Assembly: GCF_000285535.1 (NCBI RefSeq)
Contig: NZ_HE610987.1
Span: 325,573 to 388,988 of the forward strand
Direction of reading: 5' to 3'
DNA length: 63,416 nt
Source: Bacillus timonensis
GTDB lineage: Bacteria > Bacillota > Bacilli > Bacillales > Bacillaceae_L
Under the pieces are notes generated by a model. That model saw only the letters and a program-made list of their open reading frames with translations. It was not told the DNA's origin and made no database searches. How positions within the stretch are numbered: position 1 is the first letter of the stretch; each line of letters opens with the position of its first letter. A program made the position numbers and the translations under genes. Below, in pieces: positions 44,626 to 54,126 of the stretch.

Positions 44626-45561
44626 TCAATTTATTTCTTGGTGCTTACCATGACACTTTTTAAATTTTTTCTTACTTCCGCAATAACATTTTTGTTTTGG
44701 GTTCATTCTTTTTCTTTCTGTGCAAAGTAAATCTACTATTTGCTGTAATTCACTGGTTTTCGGAATGTTATTATTTATTATAAATATTTCTAAGTTTTCC
44801 ATTGCAATTGGATACCATCTATCTGCACAAATATGAACACCCAACTGATATGACTCAAAAGCAGCTTTATAATTACCTTTACCAACCAATGCAAGCCCTT
44901 TTGTCATATGAGCAACTGTTGATATGTCTTGTTTTATTATTTCATTAGCCAATTGTATTGCATCGTCAAATTGATGTTTTAGTGCATACCCATATGCCAA
45001 TGTTACCTTATCTACTTCTAATTTCTCCAAATAAGGAATAGCAGCAATATATTGTTCTTCAGCTAAAAGTTTCTCCATAGTGTTATAGTCATCATCTGCT
45101 TGTTGAATTGTAACTTTAATTTCTTGTATTAGCCCATTTGGATTTAAGAAATCAATTTGCAAATTAGTCTTTATTGGCGGTAATACCTCTGAATGTATTT
45201 CTAGTAACTTATTAATCATATTTAGTATATAAACCTCACCATCTGATTTTAAGACCATCAATTCTTTAAAAAATTGATGAGGTTCATATGTGCGTGCATT
45301 CACAACTAGTTTTATCTCACCTTGATTTTTAACAATTCGATCCCATTCTTTTTTCTTTATAGTATCGTTGAATTTTAGCTGTAATTGGGCATAATCTATC
45401 CATCCAAGATGCTGTATAGTCATCATCGGAACCATAATATTTTGTTCTTCTTTCAACAGAACTGTTATTAATGTAGATTTTAAATTATTATATTTATCTT
45501 CAAATTGTTCAATTCTTAAAGCTCTTTCTTGCTGATCAAATTGATCCCAGCTTTCATTCAT
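44626..45561 (-). CDS. SEC-C zinc-motif protein with TPR-like repeats, probable 3' part of a split gene
   Basis: A 311-residue frame ending in CYCGSKKKFKKCHGKH, an exact SEC-C motif (CxCx8CH; Cys292, Cys294, Cys303, His304) expected to bind zinc. The middle has TPR-like helices (EEQYIAAIPYLEKLEVDKVTLAYGYALKHQFDDAIQLANEII). The ATG at 45561 has no usable ribosome binding site. The same frame runs open, with protein-like sequence and no start codon, back to a TAA at 45769, immediately downstream of the next ORF in the same frame. It is therefore probably the C-terminal part of a protein of about 500 residues interrupted by one stop. The role is unknown. Confidence 0.7.
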   Translation of the reverse strand: MNESWDQFDQQERALRIEQFEDKYNNLKSTLITVLLKEEQNIMVPMMTIQHLGWIDYAQLQLKFNDTIKKKEWDRIVKNQGEIKLVVNARTYEPHQFFKELMVLKSDGEVYILNMINKLLEIHSEVLPPIKTNLQIDFLNPNGLIQEIKVTIQQADDDYNTMEKLLAEEQYIAAIPYLEKLEVDKVTLAYGYALKHQFDDAIQLANEIIKQDISTVAHMTKGLALVGKGNYKAAFESYQLGVHICADRWYPIAMENLEIFIINNNIPKTSELQQIVDLLCTERKRMNPKQKCYCGSKKKFKKCHGKHQEIN

Positions 45562-45768
45562 CTCTTTAACGGTTTTTAGAAGAGATTGTGTTAACTCATA
45601 TGGTGGCCTTATTGTTTTCCCTACTTTTTCTTCAAGGTCAGATAAATTATTGATTATCTCTCTTTCAAAAGCTGAAGGTCCATTTTCTATAATAGGGCAA
45701 GATGAGGTTATTGCCTTTTCATTATTTTTGCCTAATATATATGTTCTTCTATAAGTTAATTTTTTAAT

Positions 45769-46128
45769 TTAAGTTAAAATTTCATACCACTTACGCCAAT
45801 CTCCTGATGACGCATATGGTGATGGCTCAATATTAAAGGTAATATTGCCATTAGGACGTATCTTTAACTTTAAGATATATGGTATATTTTCAGATTCAGT
45901 TTCATCTACTATCTGTAAAGTTAACGTTCTATTTAATTTGTCCTCATAGATTTCAGTCCAATACTCGGCTTTTAGGGGTGGTAAGTTGGATTCATGAGGT
46001 TTGAACTCCATCATGACCATACTCCCATCATTACGTTCAAAACCATCCAATTTAATATCCTTAATATTTATATCTTTAAATACTCTAAATGACTGCCCCG
46101 AGCTAGCTGATGCCAAATAAAGCGCCAT
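45769..46128 (-). CDS. Probable 5' part of the split SEC-C gene
   Basis: A 119-residue frame (MALYLASASSGQSFRVFKDINIKDIK ... SSGDWRKWYEILT) ending at TAA 45769-45771. It is in the same frame as the SEC-C ORF downstream, and the 69 codons between them translate to sequence that looks coding (for example KKLTYRRTYILGKNNEKAI). No ribosome binding site precedes its ATG, and open codons continue 11 residues upstream (KKTDYPHSGF). It matches no family I know. Confidence 0.5.
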   Translation of the reverse strand: MALYLASASSGQSFRVFKDINIKDIKLDGFERNDGSMVMMEFKPHESNLPPLKAEYWTEIYEDKLNRTLTLQIVDETESENIPYILKLKIRPNGNITFNIEPSPYASSGDWRKWYEILT

Positions 46129-46194
46129 GAAACCAGAATGGGGATAATCAGTTTTTTTATTTTAGTACTTATAGTAAATGTTTTTTCTTTATTA

Positions 46195-46761
46195 TCATGA
46201 TTTTCTACTTTTTTTTTCAATTTGTTGTTCTAATTTCTCTCTACTTTTTTCCTGAATCTCTGGATCTAAATGTTGAACCAATGATAGGAACGGACTTAGT
46301 TCCTTATGTAGAGTGTTTTGTATATTTTGCATTGCAAAAATACTTTCATTTTCTTTTGAAAGTACTGGGAACTTTGCTACATCCTGCATATATCCATTGA
46401 GTATCAGTAAGTCTAAAACAACTGCACGGTTTAATTGTGCAAAGTTTGGATCCATCTCTTGTTTGTTTAATAAATTATCCAAGACAGTCGGAGAATTACG
46501 TATTAATAGTAATCTATCATCTCTATCCCCATGAAAAACTCTATGTGAATATATTCTAAAAGATATATCATCAAATATATGACCAATACTTTCTGTTAAA
46601 TATTTTGAACGGATAAATCTGAATATATGTTCAGTATACTTTAACGAATTAAAAACTAATCTACATGTTTCTTCATTAACAACTAAACTATATTGGCCAT
46701 TTTCTGTATTAAATTCGAAAAGTTCTCTCAAACGATAAGTCCCTAAAATTTCTACTTGCAA
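46195..46761 (-). CDS. Uncharacterised 188-residue protein
   Basis: A soluble, alpha-rich protein of unknown family (RLRELFEFNTENGQYSLVVNEETCRL ... IYSHRVFHGDRDDRLLLIRNSPTVLDNLL), with a charged C-terminal helix (QEKSREKLEQQIEKKSRKS). The only start in reach is TTG at 46761 without a ribosome binding site, so the 5' end is doubtful. A run of nine As near the stop and a run of seven As before the next ORF could have caused frame loss. It may belong with the SEC-C frames downstream as parts of one decayed or multi-gene unit. Confidence 0.5.
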   Translation of the reverse strand: MQVEILGTYRLRELFEFNTENGQYSLVVNEETCRLVFNSLKYTEHIFRFIRSKYLTESIGHIFDDISFRIYSHRVFHGDRDDRLLLIRNSPTVLDNLLNKQEMDPNFAQLNRAVVLDLLILNGYMQDVAKFPVLSKENESIFAMQNIQNTLHKELSPFLSLVQHLDPEIQEKSREKLEQQIEKKSRKS

Positions 46762-46912
46762 AACACAGATAAATATAAAGAATTGTTTTTAAATAAAAAT
46801 TCTATAGAAAAATAATTTTATTTAAAAATTTACAATCTGTTAATTATTGTTTATTCACCCAAAAAATAAAGAATATTTGATATAATTAATAAAGTGTTAG
46901 AAAAATATTGAG
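46762..46912. other. Promoter region between the 188-residue ORF and kwaA
   Basis: Very AT-rich. TATAAT at 46881-46886 could be the -10 element for the Kiwa pair; no good -35 is seen. Confidence 0.4.
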
Positions 46913-46921
46913 GTGATAATC

Positions 46922-47506
46922 TTGCTCAAAAACAAATGGGATAAAATAGAGCTTTATATTATATCACTTTGGTTACTATTTTTATTAATACTTATTGTTA
47001 CTATCAACATACCAATTTGTTTTGGTGAAGGTTGTAGTTTTATAGGTATTAATAAAATTCTTACTTTAAATTGGATTCCCATTATCGCACTATGCTTTTT
47101 AATTTTCGGTATACTTTGCGTATTTAGATTTAAATATAAAATTTCTGGTAGTGAGCAGACCCCAATTATAATTAATAATATTGAAAATAAAAATTATGAA
47201 CATTTAACTTTTTTATCAACTTATATTATCCCTCTAATTGCTTTTGATTTAACAAAGCCAAAATATTTAGTTGTTTTGTCTGTTTTGCTTCTTGCTATTG
47301 GAATTATTTATTTAAAAACAAATCTCTTTTATTCAAATCCAACATTAGCTATACTTGGTTACCGCATTTACAAAGCTGACGCTAAATTTAGAATCGAAAA
47401 CCGTACTAATATTATTTTAATTTCCAGGGAAGACCTTGGAGTTAATCAAAGAGTGAGTTATAGAAAAATTGATGAAAATATTTATTATGTGAGGGTTATC
47501 AGGTGA
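46922..47506 (+). CDS. kwaA: Kiwa defence membrane protein KwaA
   Basis: A membrane protein of about 194 residues with four hydrophobic segments (LYIISLWLLFLLILIVTI; WIPIIALCFLIFGILCVF; LSTYIIPLIAFDL; LVVLSVLLLAIGIIYL) and the conserved tail NPTLAILGYRIYKA. This is the layout of KwaA, the membrane part of the Kiwa anti-phage system, which works with the DNA-associated KwaB. I favour TTG 46922, which has GAGGTGA five bases upstream, over GTG 46913. Its stop overlaps the GTG start of kwaB by four bases. It is in a defence context. Confidence 0.75.
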   Translation: MLKNKWDKIELYIISLWLLFLLILIVTINIPICFGEGCSFIGINKILTLNWIPIIALCFLIFGILCVFRFKYKISGSEQTPIIINNIENKNYEHLTFLSTYIIPLIAFDLTKPKYLVVLSVLLLAIGIIYLKTNLFYSNPTLAILGYRIYKADAKFRIENRTNIILISREDLGVNQRVSYRKIDENIYYVRVIR

Positions 47507-48464
47507 ATAAAACGGAGTTAGTAAATATTATTAAAAACTTTATAGATAATCATAATGGATTTGTAGCTGAAATACTTTTTGTTTTAAGGAATCCAGAAGG
47601 GGATATTTTAAAAAGAGCAGATATAGAAATTGTTGCCCAAACCAACGTTAAAAATGAATTTTTGGAAAAATTGAATGAAAGAATAGTCAGTAATGAAGAC
47701 CTTAGTGTCTTACCTATTTCAAATATTGACGAAAGAAAAAATGTTTTATTTGAATATGATTTAGAACAAATTCCAGCAGGGTTGAAGATCTTAGAGGAAC
47801 TCCAAAGAACAGAAGATTTTCCTTTTTTTCGTTCAATACTGATCGTTTAGATGCTATAACAGGAATAATATTTCTCATTCATTACAATGATAATACATTA
47901 ATATCTTACAAAAGGAACTATCCAATAAATTTATATAAAAGAGATAGAAATGGTATACCTTTAATAAAATGGGGAAATGATACCAGATTTAAAGAAATGC
48001 CGGATGACATTTTAAGAATATATCCAGATTTTGATTTCTTTAGATTGAATGATGAACTTTTTATAAGAAATATTAATATTCTAGAGAAATTTTTTAGTTT
48101 TCACGAGGTTATTAAAACCACTGCGGAAAAAGCATTAAATGATATTGAAGCTGCAAATATTATCGAAGATATTGATTCACTAGGAGAAATGATAGAAGAC
48201 ATCACCTTTGCCCGTAAACTAACTAAAATTGGCTCACATTCTCCAGTCCTAAATAAAATACCTGCGAATACAATCATTGAGTTCGTTACCACCTATCCAA
48301 CATTAAAAGGTAGATTTGAATTGAATGATGATAATACAAGGATAAAACTAAAAACTAAAAAATCTAAAAAACTTTTTTTAAAATTACTAAATGATGATTT
48401 TCTTCAATCTCAATTAACTGAACTTCACTATGATAGTCTTGCAAAAGAAACAGTTGAGATATAG
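47503..48464 (+). pseudogene. kwaB: kwaB (DUF4868) interrupted by a -1 frameshift
   Basis: Two plus-strand frames together give a complete KwaB-like protein. The first (from GTG 47503) ends at TAG 47848-47850. The second is open through the gap and reads to TAA/TAG at 48464, ending LNDDFLQSQLTELHYDSLAK, a typical DUF4868 end. The junction is a T TTT TTT run at 47823-47829 that lies exactly in the zero frame as a slippery heptamer. A -1 slip there gives a continuous 320-residue protein, near the expected KwaB length. The gene may be decayed, misassembled at the T run, or translated by programmed or transcriptional slippage. It lies 4 bases into kwaA. Confidence 0.72.
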
Positions 48465-48483
48465 TTAAATAATTTTTCACGGT

Positions 48484-48512
48484 AAAAAAGCCTTGTTATT
48501 CAAGGCTTTTTT
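48484..48512. terminator. Two-way terminator between Kiwa and the AIPR operon
   Basis: GCCTTG and CAAGGC pair across five bases with six As before and six Ts after, so it can end transcripts from both convergent units. Confidence 0.88.
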
Positions 48513-48569
48513 ACATTTCCTTACGTTATAAAAACCTTGTCATTTAAAAAAGTTTCTCTTTTCTATCGA

Positions 48570-50414
48570 TTAGATCATTCCACTTAATACAGCGGACGAC
48601 TCCTTAATAAAACCTTTCCAGCAGTCTTCCTTTTTTGCCCATTGTGTCACGTTTTGATCCCCTGCAGATTCTTTTAGATAATTAAGTGCATTACTTGCTA
48701 TCGTTCGTACTATACCTTCCCATTTATCTGAAAGGTTTTGTTGCTGCCAAATATCCATTAAATTGAGTTCTTTTCCGTACAAATGCCTCAGCATAGCCAC
48801 TGAGTAGTATATTACATTTGCCCTATAACCTTTTAAATTCATACTTTCAACAATTCTAGTCACAAACGTATTCACAATTTTTCTAGCAATTAGTTGCTTA
48901 TAGTAGTCACTATCGATACTTACAATACTTTTGATTACCTCTCCATCATCATTGGTAACGGAACTTTGTTTCCAATATTGACTATTTAGATCCATGAATC
49001 TTTTAAAGGCTTCTTCCCCACCCTTACTAGAAACATGTGGATAGCCCTCCCAGGACATGAAGTATTTGGCTAATTCTACCTTAGTTATAACATTTTCTTT
49101 AGGAAATGTTTTTTTGAAAGCAGTTTGTTCTTTACCTTTTGAACGCCTATTTATATCAACCATATATTGTCCACGCGCACGCTCAAAATACCATTTTGAC
49201 TCCTCTTTCCGATTATCCTTTGCTGGAATCCAGATGTTACGAGAAAATTTCTCAATATCTGACATAAACCGAGTATTTGCAAGTAAATCCGATTTATTAA
49301 TTTTATTTTGAGTATTTGCATATTCTGAGATTTTTGCTATCATTTCATCTTCAAAGGCATGACGATCAATTTGTGTATCTTCGGTATCCATTTCTTCCGG
49401 AACATTTAATATACTTAATTTTGCTTGTATATAGACACCATCCAAATCTATTTCATTCTTAAATGCTTGATGAATTGATGCTGTTGTTTGACCACCATTA
49501 ACAATTTGCCAACTTGTTAGTTTCCTTATTTTAAAGAGGTTTGAATCTCCAATTTGTTCAATATCCCCTGCTTTTGCAACGCTGGAGATGCCATTGTTAT
49601 ACGCAACAAATAATTCACGTTGTTCCTCATCTTTTAATGTATCTCTTATTCCCTTGTTTGTTCCTCCACGTGCCTGTAAAAAAGACCGTACATTCCGTTC
49701 TACTAGTTTTGGGCCCCAATCATCGTATAATCTAGCTAGAATTTTTGCAGGAATAAAACCTATATAGCAATCTATTAAACCCTTTTCTTTATTATTCGGC
49801 ACATGCATCATTTGTAAATTTGTTCCATATTCTGATTCGAAATGAATATCAAATTCCCTAATACCTTGCTCTGCTTCAGATAACCTGAAAATACGATCCA
49901 TATCCCACACGTGTATATTAACAGTTTCAACACCGGGAATATTTAAGTCAATTGGCTTATTAGAAAGATAGAATTTACTTGTTACTACGTAAATATTGAC
50001 TTCTTCAATTTCACCTTTTTTATCAACAATCATTTTTGTAACATCATGGTATTCCATTGAACGATCCGCTAATTGCAAAATCATTTCCGCATTTGTGTAA
50101 AACCGCTTTGCCTTATTTGCATATTCTTTTAAGGAAGTCATATTTGCCACTGGTAGATCTTCCTCAAAAAAAGGCTCATATTCTACAACATACAAACTTA
50201 ATATGCTACTATCTTCCTGATATAAATAGCCATTCAACTGGATTTTTGATTCTTTATTTCCAAAATAAATAATTGATGGCTCGTCTTCTGAACTTATATA
50301 TGGTAATACTTCTTGCAGAAAAGGTGTTTGCCGACTACCTAGTACTCTACCCTTTTGTTCAACAGTATCTATAAATTCGTTATAAAAATCTAACTTTCTC
50401 CTTGTTTCATTCAC
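48570..50414 (-). CDS. AIPR (abortive infection phage resistance) family protein
   Basis: A 614-residue protein with the AIPR core: KLVERNVRSFLQARGGTNKGIRDTL (about 236-260), FVAYNNGISSVA (about 269-280) and SWQIVNGGQTTASIHQAF (about 301-318). AIPR proteins occur in several defence systems and some Abi loci; their activity is thought to be nucleolytic, but this is not settled. The start is GTG. It is the last gene of the five-gene operon, 12 bases after the PD-(D/E)XK gene, and the terminator lies 60 bases downstream. In memory of published defence catalogues this corresponds to the last component of the system called MZA. Confidence 0.88.
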   Translation of the reverse strand: MNETRRKLDFYNEFIDTVEQKGRVLGSRQTPFLQEVLPYISSEDEPSIIYFGNKESKIQLNGYLYQEDSSILSLYVVEYEPFFEEDLPVANMTSLKEYANKAKRFYTNAEMILQLADRSMEYHDVTKMIVDKKGEIEEVNIYVVTSKFYLSNKPIDLNIPGVETVNIHVWDMDRIFRLSEAEQGIREFDIHFESEYGTNLQMMHVPNNKEKGLIDCYIGFIPAKILARLYDDWGPKLVERNVRSFLQARGGTNKGIRDTLKDEEQRELFVAYNNGISSVAKAGDIEQIGDSNLFKIRKLTSWQIVNGGQTTASIHQAFKNEIDLDGVYIQAKLSILNVPEEMDTEDTQIDRHAFEDEMIAKISEYANTQNKINKSDLLANTRFMSDIEKFSRNIWIPAKDNRKEESKWYFERARGQYMVDINRRSKGKEQTAFKKTFPKENVITKVELAKYFMSWEGYPHVSSKGGEEAFKRFMDLNSQYWKQSSVTNDDGEVIKSIVSIDSDYYKQLIARKIVNTFVTRIVESMNLKGYRANVIYYSVAMLRHLYGKELNLMDIWQQQNLSDKWEGIVRTIASNALNYLKESAGDQNVTQWAKKEDCWKGFIKESSAVLSGMI

Positions 50415-50426
50415 ATTGAATCATCC

Positions 50427-51440
50427 TTATTTATTCAAATTGAAAATATCCTCTATTGAAACTTCAAAACTTTTACAATGTGACAAATCAATTGAATAAG
50501 AAACATTTGAAATGCCCAATGGCAGGCTTTTTGAAGTCACCTTGGGAAATTCCTCGGTTGCATTAAATGCTAATTCTTCGTGTACAAAAAAGAAATTTTT
50601 GTCATAATCATCACCCAAAATCCCTACCTCCATTAGTAGTTCTTTGAACTTTACCGCTAAAGATGGGGCACGAAGAGTAAGCTTTTCCTCTATTAATTCA
50701 ATCATATTACGTAACGACTTACCAATCGAATTATTTACCTCGACTTTTAATACATAAAGAAATAAATTATCAATTACCGGATTTAGCTCTAGTTGTAGTT
50801 CATTTGAGATCTTAATTTGGTCCCTTATTTTTGACGAAATAGTCTTAATCTCTACTCCTGCATTTTTATTAACAAAGTCGATTCGATTTTTTAAAGGCCC
50901 CTTCCAATCTTTTATTATCAAAGGTGGCTCTTGTGGAAATAATTCTAACCATCTATAAATATAATAGAGCTCCCCAAATAATCCCATTTCTTCTTCAAGT
51001 GTTAAATTTGTATCCCACTTTCTTTTAAAAAAGTTGTGCCATCGATCTAAGACTTCATATACTACAGTATAAAGAGGTATATCACTCTCAGTAATAATAC
51101 GTTCTACCAAGAATTGTAAAACCCGCTCGAAAATTTCTTCACTGTCCTCTACATTTTGGGAAATCACTAAAAAGTTTTTTTCTTTGAGTGGACCAATTTG
51201 TGAAAAGTATTCTTGCCCAATCTCTATACCACGCCATTTTGGAAATGATTTTAATTGATCATCCTCCCAATTTTCACTTGTAATATCGATATAGATTCGA
51301 CGTTGAAAATTCAGTAAGTCTATTCCAATTAGAATAAATGGTTTTTGAAAGTAGATTGGCTCTAGAAGGTAAATATCATCTGAGTCTTCATCTTTTGACT
51401 GTTCAATCATCAACTTGAATTTTTCTGATATATTAATCAT
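50427..51440 (-). CDS. PD-(D/E)XK motif protein (DUF4420-like nuclease)
   Basis: A protein of about 337 residues with a PD-(D/E)XK nuclease core: Glu157 in GLFGELYYIYRWL, Asp188 in KNRIDFVN and Glu197-x-Lys199 in GVEIKTIS (numbering from ATG 51440). A TTG six codons upstream is the other start. It overlaps the Z1 gene stop by 8 bases. It is the probable DNA-cutting subunit of the five-gene system, which would be guided by the Z1 and GHKL ATPases and restrained by the methyltransferase. Target specificity is unknown. Confidence 0.85.
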   Translation of the reverse strand: MINISEKFKLMIEQSKDEDSDDIYLLEPIYFQKPFILIGIDLLNFQRRIYIDITSENWEDDQLKSFPKWRGIEIGQEYFSQIGPLKEKNFLVISQNVEDSEEIFERVLQFLVERIITESDIPLYTVVYEVLDRWHNFFKRKWDTNLTLEEEMGLFGELYYIYRWLELFPQEPPLIIKDWKGPLKNRIDFVNKNAGVEIKTISSKIRDQIKISNELQLELNPVIDNLFLYVLKVEVNNSIGKSLRNMIELIEEKLTLRAPSLAVKFKELLMEVGILGDDYDKNFFFVHEELAFNATEEFPKVTSKSLPLGISNVSYSIDLSHCKSFEVSIEDIFNLNK

Positions 51441-54126
51441 TAGAACTAACCTGCCCAACTGTTTTATTATAAATATATTTACCTTCTTTTTTCATTCTTT
51501 CTTCAGAATCGCTATCTGGCACTTCAATAATCTCAGGGAATGAAAATGCTAAACCAATTGGCACAAGGTTCTCACTAAAATCAATATCTAACTTTCTAAA
51601 CGGCTTGGCCTTTGGGTGTAACGGATAAATTAATAACAGCGGATTTGATTTTGACCTGAGTTTTATATTTGACTTTTTATCCTTAGTTGAATTTTTTAAA
51701 TCAATAAACTCCTGATTAGCAGCAACAATTGCACCTAAATCGACAACTCCAATTCCTTTACTTTTATCTTGATCCATACTACGAATTACTGCACTTTCTA
51801 TTGAGATTTTACCAAGGTTTACTTTCCAAGGAGTTATTCCATGCTCTATTGATTTTTGTTTTTTCAACGTAGATCTAGTAATATCCACAACAGCTATATT
51901 AAATTTGTCTAAAAGGTTATTTTTATTCATTTTACTAATATAGCTTGCAATCTTTTTACTATTAACTATTCGTGCTGAGGAAATGGTTTGATATTTATTT
52001 AAAAAGTTTATAATATTATGACTAGGTACATCTTTAGCGATATGATATTTAGTGTCTTTATCAATTACTTCAAATTTTTGTTCAACATTATTAAAAAGTT
52101 GAATAGTAGCTTTCATATTATTTGAATAAAATTCCATATTCTTTTCAAAACTACGCGTTTGTTGCATTGTGCCTGTATAGGATACAAGCGACTCTGCAGT
52201 ACCCATCTTTGCAGGGCTAGTAACTGTCATAGAGTTATGCGTAAGCATTTTTATTGCGTATTCTTCTGGAGTCAAACCATCTTCTGCAAGCTTTTCAAAT
52301 TCTTCCCTTAACTCACTCATGACAACAGCTAGATATTCAAAATTCTCCGCAATCTCTTCACTAGTATATATGCGACATAAATCCATGTATCCTGTTCGAA
52401 AACCAAACCAGCGCCCCATTTGCATCAATGTGTCGTACATAGAGCTACTACGATAATAATAAGAAACTGTTAACCCTTCTAAAGTGAGTCCCCTTGATAA
52501 TTTATTTCCTCCAACTGCAATTACATAAAGCCCATTTTCTTTATATTTATCATATTCTAATGCATCTTCACTCTCTCCGTTAATCTCCATCACTTCTACT
52601 TTCCCTGCAACCACTTTAATTTGTTTGTAGACTTCTTCCCAGGAAAAGACCCGAAATTTACTTGCCGGTTCAATACTTTTTTGTACTTCTACATAATCAT
52701 TTTCATATAGCTCTTTTAGCCTTGAAATATATTCACTTTTAGAATTATATATTATGTCATTTGATAACCTTTTGTAGAAATCGTTAATTACATTGCACAT
52801 AGAGTTTTGAATATCAGTTAGTCTTGAAGTATGAATCAACATTGAATTATGTTCTTTATTTTGTCCCCTTAGATTTCTAATAGCTACGGAAAGTAGAAAT
52901 GCTAATATTGCTTCCTGCATCGACTTCGGTACTGTTGTAAATAATGCTGCATCATCTTTTGTTCTCATTTTATCTAAGATATCTATATCTTCTGTGCTTA
53001 AGTGTCTAATAAACATGGGTTTGTTATCTTCCGTGTATCCAGTCGTATTAAAAAATTCTTCTGGACCACAATAACCATCCGGTTTAGGCAATGCAATAAC
53101 AAAGTCTTTTGGATATAAGTCTTCTCCAACTTCAACATGGTTTGCGTTAGACTTAATTAATAAATTTGCAAATGGTGTTGCAGTATACCCAACATAGGCC
53201 TTTTGTTTAAATAAACTTAATAGTTCTCTAATATGACGATTAATTGTGCTTGGGTCATCAGTCTTTTTATTTGAAGAATCAACACTAGCCTGATCGGCCT
53301 CATCATCTATTATTAATACTGGAGGACTTACCTCAGAATGTTTAATACTGTTTCTTATTAAATCAATAAGTTTAGGTAGCACATCCTTTTGTTTTTTTAC
53401 AACTGCCAAAATTGGTTTATCTAAATTTTTAATCCCAATAGCATTATTAGTCGAAATATCTTCCTGCACAGTCGTCCATGTCTCAATTTGCGTTCCTCCA
53501 CTTCTTACAACCGCTACTCCTTGTTTTTCACCGGTTATACTATCAATAGTGCCAACTACTTCCCTTTCCAGTCTTAATTGTGTTTGTGAGCGCAAGTCAT
53601 TGTGCATACCAGCTAATACAATTACTAATCTATAACCAACATCAAAAGCCTTATTAATTAGACCTGTAAAGTTAGCAGTTTTCCCCGATTGTACATGCCC
53701 TAAAACTAGGCCTCGCTTATCGAAATCAGTATAACTTTTAGGATTACCAATACTCTTTAAAATTTCATTCGTAGTATTATCAATACTCTCCACTGTCGAA
53801 TGAGGCCAATTCTTTAAGTCTTTCAAGTATTTCTCGTAACGCGGCCAAAAATATGAATAGATGGGATTTGAACCCGTAAACCATGGAAGATTTTCATTGC
53901 TTCTCATAGTACTAATCTTACGCACGTTTATAGTTCCATACACTTGGTAGGTTTCTAAAGCTAACCCTTCAAAATCTACATTTTCTAAATTCCCATATTT
54001 TTTAGTGATTTGTTTTTCGGCTTCTTCAATTGCTTTTTGTATTGGATTATCAAAACCTAAATTTTTAAAGGTAGAATATAAGTTATCAACAATAGTATTA
54101 TATTGTTCTCTAACATCTCGATTCAT
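51433..54126 (-). CDS. Z1 domain protein, SF2-like helicase/ATPase
   Basis: An 897-residue Z1-domain protein. Motor motifs are GHVQSGKT (Walker A, 143-150), LIIDDEAD (271-278, Walker B), YTATPFA (314-320), LSRGLTLEGL (543-552) and QMGRWFGFR (569-577, arginine finger region), in the order of superfamily 2. The C-terminal 300 residues are not recognised. Z1 proteins are known from predicted restriction-like operons alongside MutL/MORC-type ATPases. It overlaps the ATPase gene upstream by 17 bases and the nuclease gene downstream by 8, which suggests coupled translation and complex formation. Confidence 0.9.
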   Translation of the reverse strand: MNRDVREQYNTIVDNLYSTFKNLGFDNPIQKAIEEAEKQITKKYGNLENVDFEGLALETYQVYGTINVRKISTMRSNENLPWFTGSNPIYSYFWPRYEKYLKDLKNWPHSTVESIDNTTNEILKSIGNPKSYTDFDKRGLVLGHVQSGKTANFTGLINKAFDVGYRLVIVLAGMHNDLRSQTQLRLEREVVGTIDSITGEKQGVAVVRSGGTQIETWTTVQEDISTNNAIGIKNLDKPILAVVKKQKDVLPKLIDLIRNSIKHSEVSPPVLIIDDEADQASVDSSNKKTDDPSTINRHIRELLSLFKQKAYVGYTATPFANLLIKSNANHVEVGEDLYPKDFVIALPKPDGYCGPEEFFNTTGYTEDNKPMFIRHLSTEDIDILDKMRTKDDAALFTTVPKSMQEAILAFLLSVAIRNLRGQNKEHNSMLIHTSRLTDIQNSMCNVINDFYKRLSNDIIYNSKSEYISRLKELYENDYVEVQKSIEPASKFRVFSWEEVYKQIKVVAGKVEVMEINGESEDALEYDKYKENGLYVIAVGGNKLSRGLTLEGLTVSYYYRSSSMYDTLMQMGRWFGFRTGYMDLCRIYTSEEIAENFEYLAVVMSELREEFEKLAEDGLTPEEYAIKMLTHNSMTVTSPAKMGTAESLVSYTGTMQQTRSFEKNMEFYSNNMKATIQLFNNVEQKFEVIDKDTKYHIAKDVPSHNIINFLNKYQTISSARIVNSKKIASYISKMNKNNLLDKFNIAVVDITRSTLKKQKSIEHGITPWKVNLGKISIESAVIRSMDQDKSKGIGVVDLGAIVAANQEFIDLKNSTKDKKSNIKLRSKSNPLLLIYPLHPKAKPFRKLDIDFSENLVPIGLAFSFPEIIEVPDSDSEERMKKEGKYIYNKTVGQVSSND

